A stretch of 64,000 nucleotides of DNA from Tubulanus polymorphus (lineage: Eukaryota > Nemertea > Palaeonemertea > Tubulaniformes > Tubulanidae), in NCBI RefSeq assembly GCF_964204645.1, contig NC_134026.1, positions 24,384,650 through 24,448,649 on the forward strand. The letters are read 5' to 3'. This document shows, piece by piece, positions 1 through 10,799 of the stretch (positions within the stretch are counted from its first letter, which is position 1; each line of letters opens with the position of its first letter). Both the position numbers and the translations under genes were made by a program. The notes under the pieces are model-generated. The model saw only the letters and a program-made list of their open reading frames with translations. It had not been told where the DNA came from and did no database searches.

Positions 1-3000
1 TTCCTGTTGACGAAGGACCCAACCCTATCGTTCGCATAGCTTATACGGAACACTGTGAGTATTCATATCATCACATATTTAAATAGCTAGTTTATTCAAA
101 GCGTAACCTGCTGAAAACAAATTCAAATCATTTTATTGACTGCTTTTGCTTGCCAGTCAGGAACACTTTCCAAAAACGGCTTATTCTGCCATAAATGGCG
201 TTTTCCGCCAATAACGGCGGAATCAGCCATTTATGGATTACTCAGTTTTAAACTGCTTCTGCCAATTTAGCCGAAATCGGCGTTTTCTGCCATTTTTGGC
301 TTGTTCTTAAAAAACGCCATTTCCACCGTTTTCAGCTGTTACAGTTTTTAAAACTACATCGCCAGAACACAGGGGCTTGTTAACTGGCTTGGATTTTACT
401 TCCGGGTTGTTGATAATCTCGCGAGAATGGCGCTAAATTTAAACTGCAAATAAATTCAAAATATCACAGAAATACCTCTTGTTGATGTTGTTTATTTATC
501 CACTATAGAGTTTCGATAAACAATTGGCTGTTAAGGATCAGTATCAGTGGGCGCGACGCCTTACTATATTAAAATAACAAGGGATGAAACGGCTTCGCTT
601 TTGCCTGTGACCGTATTGATGCGGCGGAAACCACTGCGCATGCGCGGCAACTTCCGAGCGCTAGTGAGCTGTCAATCAAACTTCACATTATAGTTTTTCT
701 ACATCAATTCAAAAATTGATAATTTCCTTAGAAGTGTGATTGTCTTGGCTTGACATAGGTTTTTGAGAAGAATCAATTGAACTTGAACTGATCTTAACCT
801 TTCGGAAAGTTGCCGCGCATGCGCAGTGGTTTCTGCCGCATCAATACGGTCACAGGCAAAAGCGAAGCCGTTTCATCCCTTGTTATTTTAATATAGTAAG
901 GCGTCGCGCCCACTGATACTGATCCTTAACAGCCAATTGTTTATCGAAACTCTATAGTGGATAAATAAACAACATCAACAAGAGGTATTTCTGTGATATT
1001 TTGAATTTATTTGCAGTTTAAATTTAGCGCCATTCTCGCGAGATTATCAACAACCCGGAAGTAAAATCCAAGCCAGTTTACAAGCCCCTGTGGCCAGAAA
1101 CGGCGTTTTAGCTTAGATAGTTTTACAGGTGCTATTTATAGTGCTTAGTTCGATGGGAGTCCCTATTATGACATCATCGCTTTTCTGCTGGCATACATTT
1201 GTATATTTGCGCCGAAAAATTAATCTCATTGATCCATTCCAGGCTTCAAGAAAGAATTAAATATAAATGTACGGGTTTCCGATGGCAATTGTATTTGAAT
1301 TCTGTTCTTTCTTTATGCCTGTATTCTATGTAATAAATATATACATACATGTATCCCAAATTGTTTCGAAAATGTTTGTTGTATTTTGAAATGAATCTAG
1401 ATACAGCTGTATTGATTTTGAGTGTTGTAATGTCATCGGCCACCAATTCATTCAATCACTACCCATCACAAGTCCAATTAGCTGGGAGGCATCGAAGATG
1501 TTAATTACCTTCAATTAACCAACATCATATGCAGTCCAATATATCCCTCAACCATTCTATGCTTTATTAGGCAAGATAAGACCATGGGCAAAACTTAAAA
1601 CTAGATTTTTGATACACTAGTTTAAACATCCATGATTGATTTGTCTTATGAGAATGATAATTATAATGATAATTTTATTTTTATTTTTAACATATAATAT
1701 TTACACATCCGTTCACCTCAGCAAATTAATCATTTTATTCCGAAAAAAGTACCCTGTAGACACTAGGGAAAAGGTCTAAGCGGGTGGGGGAATCCTCATA
1801 TATAACAAGTGGACTGCCAATAATGGCTTAATAGTTTATGATTATAAAACTAGCTACGCCAAAAACGGCGGAATACGCCAGAAATGGCGAATGTTTTTAT
1901 GTGTACCCATGGCAACATTTAATTGAAAACTTTATAATAGTTTTTAAAACTAGTTCCCAAATTTATTTTTAACAAAAATCATGATTAATAAACTTGTTTC
2001 ATGCTGTAGTAGTTTTGAGAGTTTTCCCGGAGTTTTTGGGCTGCATATGACGTAATCATTTAGAAAAACATGAATTTGACCACTTTACCTAGCTCAAAAA
2101 TTTCCATCCTAGCGTCATAAGAAAGCTTATCGTCTGCTCGAGATTATGACGTAATCGGCAACATGCGCTAATTTGACCGGAAGTGCGCAAAAAACTTTAA
2201 AGCAAAACTCGAAACTTAGTGAGCTGAAACTGGCTGATTAAGCCATAAACGACTGTAAAAGTTTCAAAACTGAGTGATCCATAAACGGCTGATTCTGCCG
2301 TTATTGGCGGAAAACGCCGAAATTGGCAGAATAAACCGTTTTTGGAAAGTGTTCCTGACTGCTTGCCAAACTAAAAAGCCTTGCTTGCTTTGATCGATTC
2401 AGAAGTGTAAATTTTTTGATAAACAAATCATGAGAAAAGTTTCCCTTATACAAAAGGGGCAGACTTGGGTTAACGAAGGTAGACCTTGTTGACTATTTGT
2501 TTACTTCCTAGAATCCTACATCCTCCCCCGGCAGGGATTCGAACCTGATGGCATCGAGATTGCCACGGCACGAAACCCTGCCATAATCGACCGTGTGCGC
2601 AGATACATGCGCAGTTCAGATGATGTGATTTTTAGCCAATCAGAAATCCCGTTTTATTTTAGCCCGGGTTTTCCCATTTATAGTTCTTCCTTGAAATTTG
2701 CCTCAACGATTATACAACGAGCAATCTGATTGGTGCCGCAAGTTTTCATTCGGAAAGCTGCGCATGTACCTGCGCACCCGGTCTACTGATGCAGGGGTTC
2801 GTGCCCTGGCTGAGTGAAGCGATGCCATCAGGTTCGAGTCCCTGCAGAGGGAGGATGAGAATCCTAGTGTGAAACCGAATGTCACTTGGTCCAAACTTAC
2901 ATACAGTCCAAAAATAGTGAACCACACAATTGAATACAGTAACTGTTATTCGCTGATGTTTGCCCTTTATACCCCAGAGAAAAAAGGGTTAAGGTCGGAT

Positions 3001-5699
3001 TTGGGCTCCCCAGACCATATGCCTTAAGTGCATAATGAATATTGGAAAATGGTGGCGTAAATAAAGCCACTACCTTTGTATTTTGTTAGATTAAAATTTA
3101 ATCGAAGTCTTCTTCATCTCTTGCAGTTAAAGATGTGTATGATTATTTCCGCGCCATCTTGAAAAAAGATGAACGAAGTGAACGAGCATTTGACGTTGTA
3201 AGTCAAGCGGTCAAATTAAACCCAGCTAATTATACCGCTTGGTACGTAGTTACTGATGTTCAACCCCGCCCCCCCCCTTGCAAAATACAAGTGGATATGA
3301 ATTGAATTATTTATGATTTTCAGGCATTTTCGACGCATACTCTTGAAGGATCTGACGAAAGATTTGAATGAAGAGTTGGATATGATTTCAGCTGTGATAC
3401 TAGAACATCAAAAAAACTATCAAGTTTGGTATGTCTATTAACGATGTGTTTTTTTCTTAAGAGTGTTCGATTGAAAGTCACCATTTTCTTCTTTTCTGCA
3501 CATTTTACAATGACCAATTTGTTGTCTTATCGAGTTCATATATCTTCAATTGTCAACATCGGATTTTTCAAGGCATCACAGAAGAGTTATAGTGACGTGG
3601 TTAGATGACCCGAATAATGAGTTAGAATTTACTGATGACATTCTTACTCAGGATGCCAAAAACTACCATGCCTGGGAACATAGGTACATTTCATTCGCTA
3701 AAATTCATGTATCGCTCTTATATCACTCTAAGCCAGTTAATTTTGAAAATTATTGCAATAATGTTCCTCTCTGACCAAACATCTCCATTTTTGTTCGGTG
3801 TTTAGAAGTAATACATTTTTTTATACAGACAATGGGCTATCAGAACTTTTGATCTTTGGGATGAGGAACTGGACTATACAGATCGGCTACTAATAGACGA
3901 TGTACGCAATAATTCTGCTTGGAACCAGAGATATTTCGTCATTTCCAATACAACAGGATTTACTGATGAAGTCATCGAAAGAGAGTTTGAGTAAGTCTTA
4001 ACTGAGAACATTGAAAAAAATCATTTATTTACCCACAGACAGTTGATTTAAATTACCCTCTACTTGTGGTTTAAGGTACGCAAAGGAGAAAATTAAAAGG
4101 GCTCCAAATAATGAGAGTGCTTGGAATTATCTGAAAGGGTAAGATTAGTTTTTCTTTAAAATTCACACTCGCTTAGTATTCTAGAATAACGTTGATTCAG
4201 AAATGGTGAATGGCAGCTCATTTCTTTGTGGAACTATTTGTGATAATGGATATCATCTATTCTATATGTGGGTTCGCGCAGGTGTAAAAACCAAGAAGTC
4301 ATTTAATATCATATTGAGATTCAGATATAGTTCGAAGTCACCGATGAAACATGTGAAAAAACAAGTTTACAAGGAAATATAGAAATACTAATCTAAATCA
4401 ATGAGAATAAAGCAATTAAACAAATGTTACAGAATTTATATGTCTGCCATATCATCAAGGAAAGAGGTCAAGTTTAGCTCATCCATAGGCTTGTTCAAGG
4501 TAGTTCAATAACATAGAATTATGAAATAATGAAGGAAATTAAAACTGAATAGAATGATTCATAAGATCATTTCTTTATTCCAAGTTTCCAATTATTTGGA
4601 TTGATACATCAAAATGATTTGCAGATTATTATATTTAAATTCTTGGGTCAAGTAGTTTTGCGAACCGTTGACCTCAATAGAAAGTTGTTTTGATATTCTT
4701 ACCCAGTGCTGCCCTCTTTGGTAGTCTTTACCAGCCAGTTTTAAAAAGTCTGTTTCACATATTTTTTTATTTCGCATTACTCATTGTTATTTTATTAAAA
4801 TGCACTGTACTTGGTTTATTTATCGAGAAAAAATATGTTGTTATTCATAGTTACTTTATAGATGAACAATCATATCAAGAACGTTTCAGTTAAACGTGCA
4901 AAGATCAATTGTTTTGAATGTGATACACAGTTATCTTATTAAATCCTGTGTCACTTGGTTCTGTACCCACTGTACTATATATTCGACTTAAAATCGAATG
5001 GACATTAGGCCAACTAGTTTCGTATTTGAACTTATTTTTCATTTTGTACTATTATTCTCTTCTTGATATTGACTAGACATTTGACTTGTAACAGGGTCAA
5101 AATAGTGTCATATTTAGCCAAGCAAGTAAAATTACTATTGATTCACAAATATAGAATTATTGTATCTAACCTCATTTCTAAGACAGATTTTTAGTCAGCG
5201 TACCATATTTGCATATTACCTAGTTACATAGTTGATCAATTTGTCTCTGTTAAATATTTCTAGGATTCTCATGAACAAGAAGATCAGTCGATATCCCGGG
5301 TTACGAGAATTCTGTGATGAGCTCTACAACAAACATATCCATTCGCCTTATATGATCGCATGTCTGATAGATATATATGACGAAATGTTGGAATTAGGAT
5401 GTGAAAATAAATCGGAAATCTTGCAAAAAGCAGTCAAGGTATAAAAATGCATTTGATAATCTTGTAAAAATAGAGTACCAGTAAATTAATTTTTAGCCAG
5501 CTTTCTTAAAAGTAACCAGATTGTTTCAAAATTATTTGGAGATAATATTGATAATATCTGTCCTGATTTTTTCCAGCTATGCGGTTCACTCGCGAATGAT
5601 TACGATACAATACGTAAAGAGTATTGGGATTACGTAAGCAGGTCTCTGTCATTGAAATATGGGCTGGCAGTTTCAGGCGACAATAAAACCTCGTCGTAA
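1..5699 (+). CDS. FNTA: Protein farnesyltransferase/geranylgeranyltransferase I alpha subunit, 5' end outside window
   Basis: This is the alpha subunit shared by cytosolic farnesyltransferase and geranylgeranyltransferase I, which attach isoprenoids to CaaX-box proteins. Exons are 1-54, 3127-3241, 3324-3428, 3573-3683, 3829-3990, 4076-4138, 5264-5438 and 5577-5699; phases join throughout and the stop is TAA at 5697. About 302 C-terminal residues are present, while family members are near 380, so roughly 75 N-terminal residues lie upstream. Five alpha-helical prenyltransferase repeats are visible through their N-x-x-x-W cores: [35 protein letters not shown] and [10 protein letters not shown]. 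The first exon seen ([15 protein letters not shown]) matches the segment before the repeats in known alpha subunits. Two acceptors end in AAG rather than CAG (before 3573 and 4076). The 3.1-kb first intron holds nested transposons. The gene is tail-to-tail with mitoferrin. Confidence 0.95.
156..2359. mobile_element. Non-autonomous DNA transposon with long terminal inverted repeats
   Basis: The ends are matching inverted repeats starting GTCAGGAACACTTTCC. The left arm runs from 156 to about 265 and the right arm from about 2245 to 2359; similarity extends over roughly 110 bp with a few substitutions. A perfect 9-bp direct repeat, TGCTTGCCA, flanks the element at 147-155 and 2360-2368 (that is, 2360 minus the shared boundary base, depending on where the end is cut) and reads as the target-site duplication. 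The arms contain short palindromic units of the form CGCC-N-GGCG, and related units recur inside near 1855-1895. No transposase frame is present. A 9-bp duplication would fit Mutator-like or foldback elements, but the superfamily cannot be assigned from the ends alone. It lies in FNTA intron sequence and contains a second element. Confidence 0.75.
368..1092. mobile_element. Nested foldback element: two 290-bp inverted arms
   Basis: The segment 368-656 is almost exactly the reverse complement of 803-1092, separated by a loop of about 146 bp. The ends read CACAGGGGCTTGT at the left and its complement at the right. A 7-bp direct repeat, GCCAGAA, flanks it at 361-367 and 1093-1099, as a target-site duplication would. 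There is no coding potential. Because it interrupts the outer inverted-repeat element, it must have inserted later. Its near-perfect arms could form a long hairpin in FNTA pre-mRNA or single-stranded DNA. The CAGGGG end resembles hAT-type ends, but those usually make 8-bp duplications, so the family is open. Confidence 0.8.
2505..2868. repeat. Inverted pair of tRNA-like, SINE-like units
   Basis: Two related units of about 140 bp face each other: about 2505-2645 and the reverse complement of about 2722-2868. Both contain a stretch resembling a pol III B box (GGTTCGAGTCC at 2831-2841 on the plus strand; its complement near 2538-2548), and the right unit has an A-box-like TGGCTGAGTGA near 2806-2816. 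The spacing between the boxes is shorter than in a real tRNA and no cloverleaf closes, so these are read as tRNA-derived repeat copies or one palindromic element rather than tRNA genes. Copy-level identity is roughly three quarters by eye. Confidence 0.5.
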
Positions 5700-8345
5700 T
5701 TATCATTTGGTCCAACGAAAGAAGCTTTGAAGATATTTTTAATCATAGATTGTGTTCAATTCAGTGATAATGTGTATTGCTCAGATATGCCCTAGTTATG
5801 TAATGTTTTACCATACAGTGTTTATTTACATATGTATTGATGGTAATGTGAAATTATGTAAGTCGTTTAGTTGGAACTGTATCATGAAGTCTATATGAAT
5901 GTATAATTGTTTATTGCCACCTAACATGGGGCATATTATTATTTTTCTATGAAGAACTTATATTGGATGTAACATCTTGTAAAATTATTTGTACATAGTG
6001 AATGTAAATTATTCAACGTTTGACAAAAGTCGGGAGTATTTTTCTGTGAAACATACACTGTGTGGAACGACCTATATGTATTTTATAATTCATGCAACAG
6101 ACATGTGCTAGTTGTACCAGACATCTATAATGGTTGTATGCATTGTATTGTGGAGCTTGCCGCCGTTCAGTTCAGTAACTATTCCATGCATATACAGACC
6201 TTGCTAAAAATGTATTGGTATATCATGTAACCACGTTGTCTGAAATTAGAACGAAAATTCAGCCAAGTGATTGTAGGTCATATTTCTGTAGTGGTTATTA
6301 TTGCTCCTCTAGAAAGAATCTGATCTTCCTTTTATCTGTCCTTTGAAAAAACCATGTACCATGAAAATAATATATTAGTACAGAATACTCCGCTCTAGTC
6401 GCACCTTTTGGGACCGTAAAAATCTGCCGACTAGGTCATCCGAGGTGAACAGTTAACTGTGTAGATCAGATCCGACTAAGCGCAGTCCACTATAAATCTT
6501 GCTCAGAACTTATGATCACACTCTTTGAGGTCTCTTTTGCGTTGGCACAGCTAACCACTCGTAAATTGTGTACTTAAATCGTCATAATAACATATGAGCA
6601 TTGTTTATTGCATATGTTTTTAAGAGTGTATCATAAAATTGTCATTATCAATATTGTCTCATAACATTCAATAAAATTTAGAAAAAATAACTATTCCTTT
6701 CAATCATCATTTGATCTATCAATCACGTTGAATCTTTCGCCTTGGCGTTCTCTTTAAAGTAAGACCTTGAACTTTGTCCAAAGGTTAGACAGCCACGTCA
6801 CAGATATATACCCTAATGGCCTATGCTTGTACTGTAGTAGGGCATGACATGCTGTGGAACTTCTTACAAACTCTTGATACGATTCTTCGGATATAACAAA
6901 TACAGAATTTTGTCCAATTTGACTAATTTCATTACTGGATATAACCTATAGGTTATAACGAACATATTTTCTTGTCTCATCAAGTTCGACGTTGTAACTA
7001 GGTTCCACTGTATAAACCACATAACAACCTTGCTGAGATGGAAAGTCAAGCCAACAAAAACTACAAATGGAAGATGAATTATTTAGACTTCATGTATTTA
7101 TTAATATAATTCCTAAAATCATAACTCACAGGATATACTGATGCCAATCAGAATGTTAAAGTTTACAACTGAATATTCCTTAAAGTATTATGATTGACCA
7201 GTCTAGCATTTTGGAATTATTCAGTCCCTGGGAATGGCTTGGATCTACAGAATCTTAACGCTGGAAGTATAAACTCCATTTGCCCGAGGGAACAATGAAA
7301 GACAATGTTCATCTGAGTAACCACAGGTTTATTCTCATATCATGAGTTCCTATGTATCCTAAGATGCTAGCTAGCATGGCGGCAGTTTTATTAAGCCTAT
7401 CACAACCGATTGTATTCAGATTTTAAACATACTTCATTTTGTAATCCAATCAATATCTGATGAAGAAACTATAAAACAAAATCTAACTTTTTCACTGACA
7501 AACTAAGCATCTTAGTAATTTACTAAAATCATTATTTTTATTGCTTGACCTTACTGTATCTATGTTCCATTGTAAATCTCAAGAAGGATATTTACTTAGC
7601 TGGGAATTAAAACAAGCAAAATCAATGCGTTGTGGGGACCATAAAAAGCCCAATGCATAACGGAAAATTTACCCTGACACCATCTCAAATACCTCATAAC
7701 TGACAAACCACGTGCCCCGACCAGAAAATGCACATTCAAAAATTAAAATCTAGGATCATTTTAACTACGGGCTTAGGATATTATATCAAAGGATGAAATG
7801 CTCCCCGAATTTTCCTTTAATCAGAGCATAAAGCTATTATTAAGACGATAAAATAAATTAACTTTGTTGCAAGTTTGACAGTATGATTCTAATTCTAAAT
7901 CAGTGGAGTCTCCGTGCCAGATCAAGACAAATAGGGAATGGACAGCTTGGAGCATCAGTGCACATTACAACTTATTTTTCAGAATTGTTCAACAGAACAT
8001 ATATTTTTGTAGGATGATAAATACAAAAGCAGCACCATTGAAGAAATAACACATGCATGAACTGTACCAGTAAGGTTGTGCCATCTATTATTCAATCTTA
8101 AAAATCATAGAATAACATTATCGTACAAGCAAAAATAATTTAAAACTTTCACCTTTCAAACTTTTTTTCTAACTACGTAATAAAATCATCATACTGAGTT
8201 TGATGACATAAACTAACAATTCAGTGTCACATTCAATTAATCTGTACATAGCCTAGAATTGTAATCTGAAGAACACGACACGGTTTTAAATCCAATTCTG
8301 AAAAATCTTGCCCAGTGATTGAATGCGTTAATGTGCACAGTCTGT
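5700..8345. other. 3' UTRs between tail-to-tail FNTA and mitoferrin genes
   Basis: No coding exon was recognised here. An AATAAA at 6670-6675 follows the FNTA stop by about 970 bases and is the likely end of its 3' UTR. The remainder, to 8345, would hold the mitoferrin 3' UTR on the minus strand and a short spacer. Open frames in this stretch are short and lack splice signals or recognisable motifs. Confidence 0.5.
6670..6675 (+). terminator. Polyadenylation signal for FNTA
   Basis: Canonical AATAAA, the first convincing one downstream of the FNTA stop codon, in an AT-rich context. Confidence 0.5.
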
Positions 8346-10411
8346 TCATGGTTTGGCCGTTTCACACGCTTGAACGGATGGAACTGCACCAGTGGCTATA
8401 CTCGGTAAATAGTGAGTCGAGGACGACAAAGCATTCACTTTACCGAATTCGTTCTCGTGTACGACCGACGTTGCGGTTGAATCGTTCTGCTGATGCTGTT
8501 GCTTCGTGATGAAATACTTAAAGAACTCATAAACCGACCACGATATCGCAGTAGCCGGCATCTGAAACACGACACGCGCCGAAACGCCCTGGAAATATCC
8601 GGTGAAACCGCGAATATTGTAGACAGTCCTGATAGCGTTAACCATTCCGTCAATGCGCACCGACGACGATGCAACAGACACGGTTTGCGTATTCAATAGA
8701 GTCTTGCAAACATCTAATGGTGTGGTGACCGCAGCTGCAATGGCGCCGGCCAAGGCACCAGATATCACATGTGAACCGGGATGGTAATTCCTTTGAGAGT
8801 TGAGAAAGTCTTGCATCAACTCGTACATGACAAAATGAATGCTCTGAAACGGCACGTTCATAGTCAATTGTGTTGTATAGCTTCGATAGAACGCGCGTAA
8901 TCCTTCAGTCCTTAGCACAGAGCGAATACAGTCTAGTGAACCTGCGTATGGACTTTTATACATTTGAAGTCTTTGTTTTATCACTGTGAAAAGTTCCGCA
9001 GTAAACACAAAACATGAAAAAGAAAACAAAATCAGCGTAAGAACAAAACTACTATTGACCGCAAAAAATGGTGGAAATGGCAAGTATTGCGTTTTACGTA
9101 CCTTCTGCTGGGTTCATAACAGCATCATGTAACAATGTAGCAACACAGCCAGCAGCTCCTGAAAACGAAGCAGAGATAGAATCATATCAGCTGAGTGAAT
9201 CAAACGCACATCAGTGGAAAATAGGGTTCAAACTTGCAAATAATTCGATTGGACTTGAAGGCAAATAATCCTACTTATCAATTTGTGATAAACAAGAAAT
9301 CAGTTGTATGACTAAGTGTTCATTTTCAACAATTACATTAGATTATCATGTGTACCTACCATCGTCCTATGGAAAGATTGCAAGATAATACTCTATATAA
9401 AGAGAATTTATACATTATCGATGCATAAATAATCAATATAATTGATTTTATCTGTTAGTGACTATTGTGTAACGATGAACATAGAGCAGTATCTAAATCA
9501 CAAGAGCATAACTAAATGGAATTAATAAACTTCAAAATTGATTCAATCAGGAAACTGATTAATAATGGTACCATTTGATTTTGATATGTAGTGTAATAAG
9601 TCATTACGGAGCAATAGATATGTTGAATTGTTATTATCATGAGCATGATAAAGGTGATATAAATGCGATCTCAAAAACTTTTTACAGGGATTCTCCATAA
9701 ATAATCATCAAGGCATCAATTTAAACTATCATTATTGCATATAATATAAAAATTAAAGCTGGATGAAGTGACTAATGAGATGGCGCATAGATTTAAATAT
9801 GTCCAGAGAGCAACAGCTGGAGTTACCGTGTGCTATGACATGATGGCCATAATTCGACGAACTGAATGCCTTTTTTAAACGTTCGTAACAAGCGAAATAC
9901 ATGGCATGGGCGGGTCCGGCTCCACCGATGACAGCCTGCATGCCGCGCATAGTCTGACGAATTCCCTCGCGTCGAATGATGTTCTCCAAAGCGTGTGTGA
10001 TACTTTTATAACGAGCCTTCGGATGTGGTTCCAAGATCTGCATACGAGTCTAAAATAACATTAAAAATAAGTGTAAACTACAAATATCTCGCCAAATACA
10101 TCGTCCCATAAGCATCAAAGAGGTGGTAAGGTCATAAACAAGGGTCACGACAAATTTGGATTATTATAGTAGTAGGCCTTCACTGCGTATACTAATAATA
10201 CAGCCAGACCCAAACAAATATGGTATACCTAAAATTCTCATAAACAGAACTTTGCAGGTACACTGAGACATCGTCAACATACCTTCACACAGTCGACAGG
10301 GTACATAACGCTATGTTCCATAATTCCAGCCAAGGCGCCGGCCATCATGTGGGTTTTTACCGACGTCGTCGTTGGGAGGCTTTCGTACTCGTCTCCTTCC
10401 ATGTCGAGCAT
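8346..10411 (-). CDS. Mfrn: Mitoferrin, mitochondrial iron carrier of the SLC25 family
   Basis: This inner-membrane carrier imports ferrous iron for haem and Fe-S cluster synthesis. Exons (minus strand) are 10283-10411, 9827-10049, 9102-9158 and 8346-8983, giving 348 residues. The start is the first ATG after an in-frame stop upstream. The three carrier repeats each show the PX[DE]XX[KR] signature: PVDCVK near residue 38, PAEVIK near 133 and PLDVCK near 225. Mitoferrin-type stretches include [34 protein letters not shown] and [15 protein letters not shown], which distinguish it from other SLC25 carriers. The C-terminus runs about 50 residues past the last helix and is Ser/Thr-rich. It resembles SLC25A37/A28, which vertebrates have as two paralogues. 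The gene is head-to-head with BOD1L, with only about 390 bp between the start codons. Confidence 0.95.
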
Positions 10412-10799
10412 CAATTCGGCTTGTTCACTTATAAAGTCGTTTTCTCAGTGAGATCATGAAGTTGTCAAACTTGTTACGTCATCTAGTGGACATAGTTTCA
10501 GGATAAGACCGAGAAGACGACACCGACCGAACCTTCCTGCCAGGCTCGGGTTATTTCGCCATGCTGAACTGAAACGCAGCCAATCAACGTCGAGTACCCA
10601 GTCATGTGTGAGGGACCGTATTGCAATTATAAGTTAAAGAGGGCAGCACCAGATGACCGTGTCTCAGAACTCACCCATAGCTGAAGAACAGCAACGCCCG
10701 ATTCCTTGATCCGACAAATTACAATTACCACAAAAATGGCAGCGGCCAGTCGCGACAAAAAATAATCGAATTTGGATAAAAGAGAGCATTAATTTCACA
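10412..10799. promoter_or_regulatory. Shared promoter region between mitoferrin and BOD1L
   Basis: The start codons of two divergently transcribed genes are 388 bp apart, so both core promoters and 5' UTRs must fit here unless distant first exons exist. A CCAAT motif (GCCAATCAACG) lies near 10578-10588. No TATA box at a convincing position was seen, as expected for housekeeping genes. Assignment as a bidirectional promoter is inferred from geometry. Confidence 0.5.

Noticed and set aside
2521-2600. Possible tRNA gene on the minus strand
   Set aside because: A B-box-like core is present but no acceptor stem, anticodon arm or correct A-B spacing could be formed.
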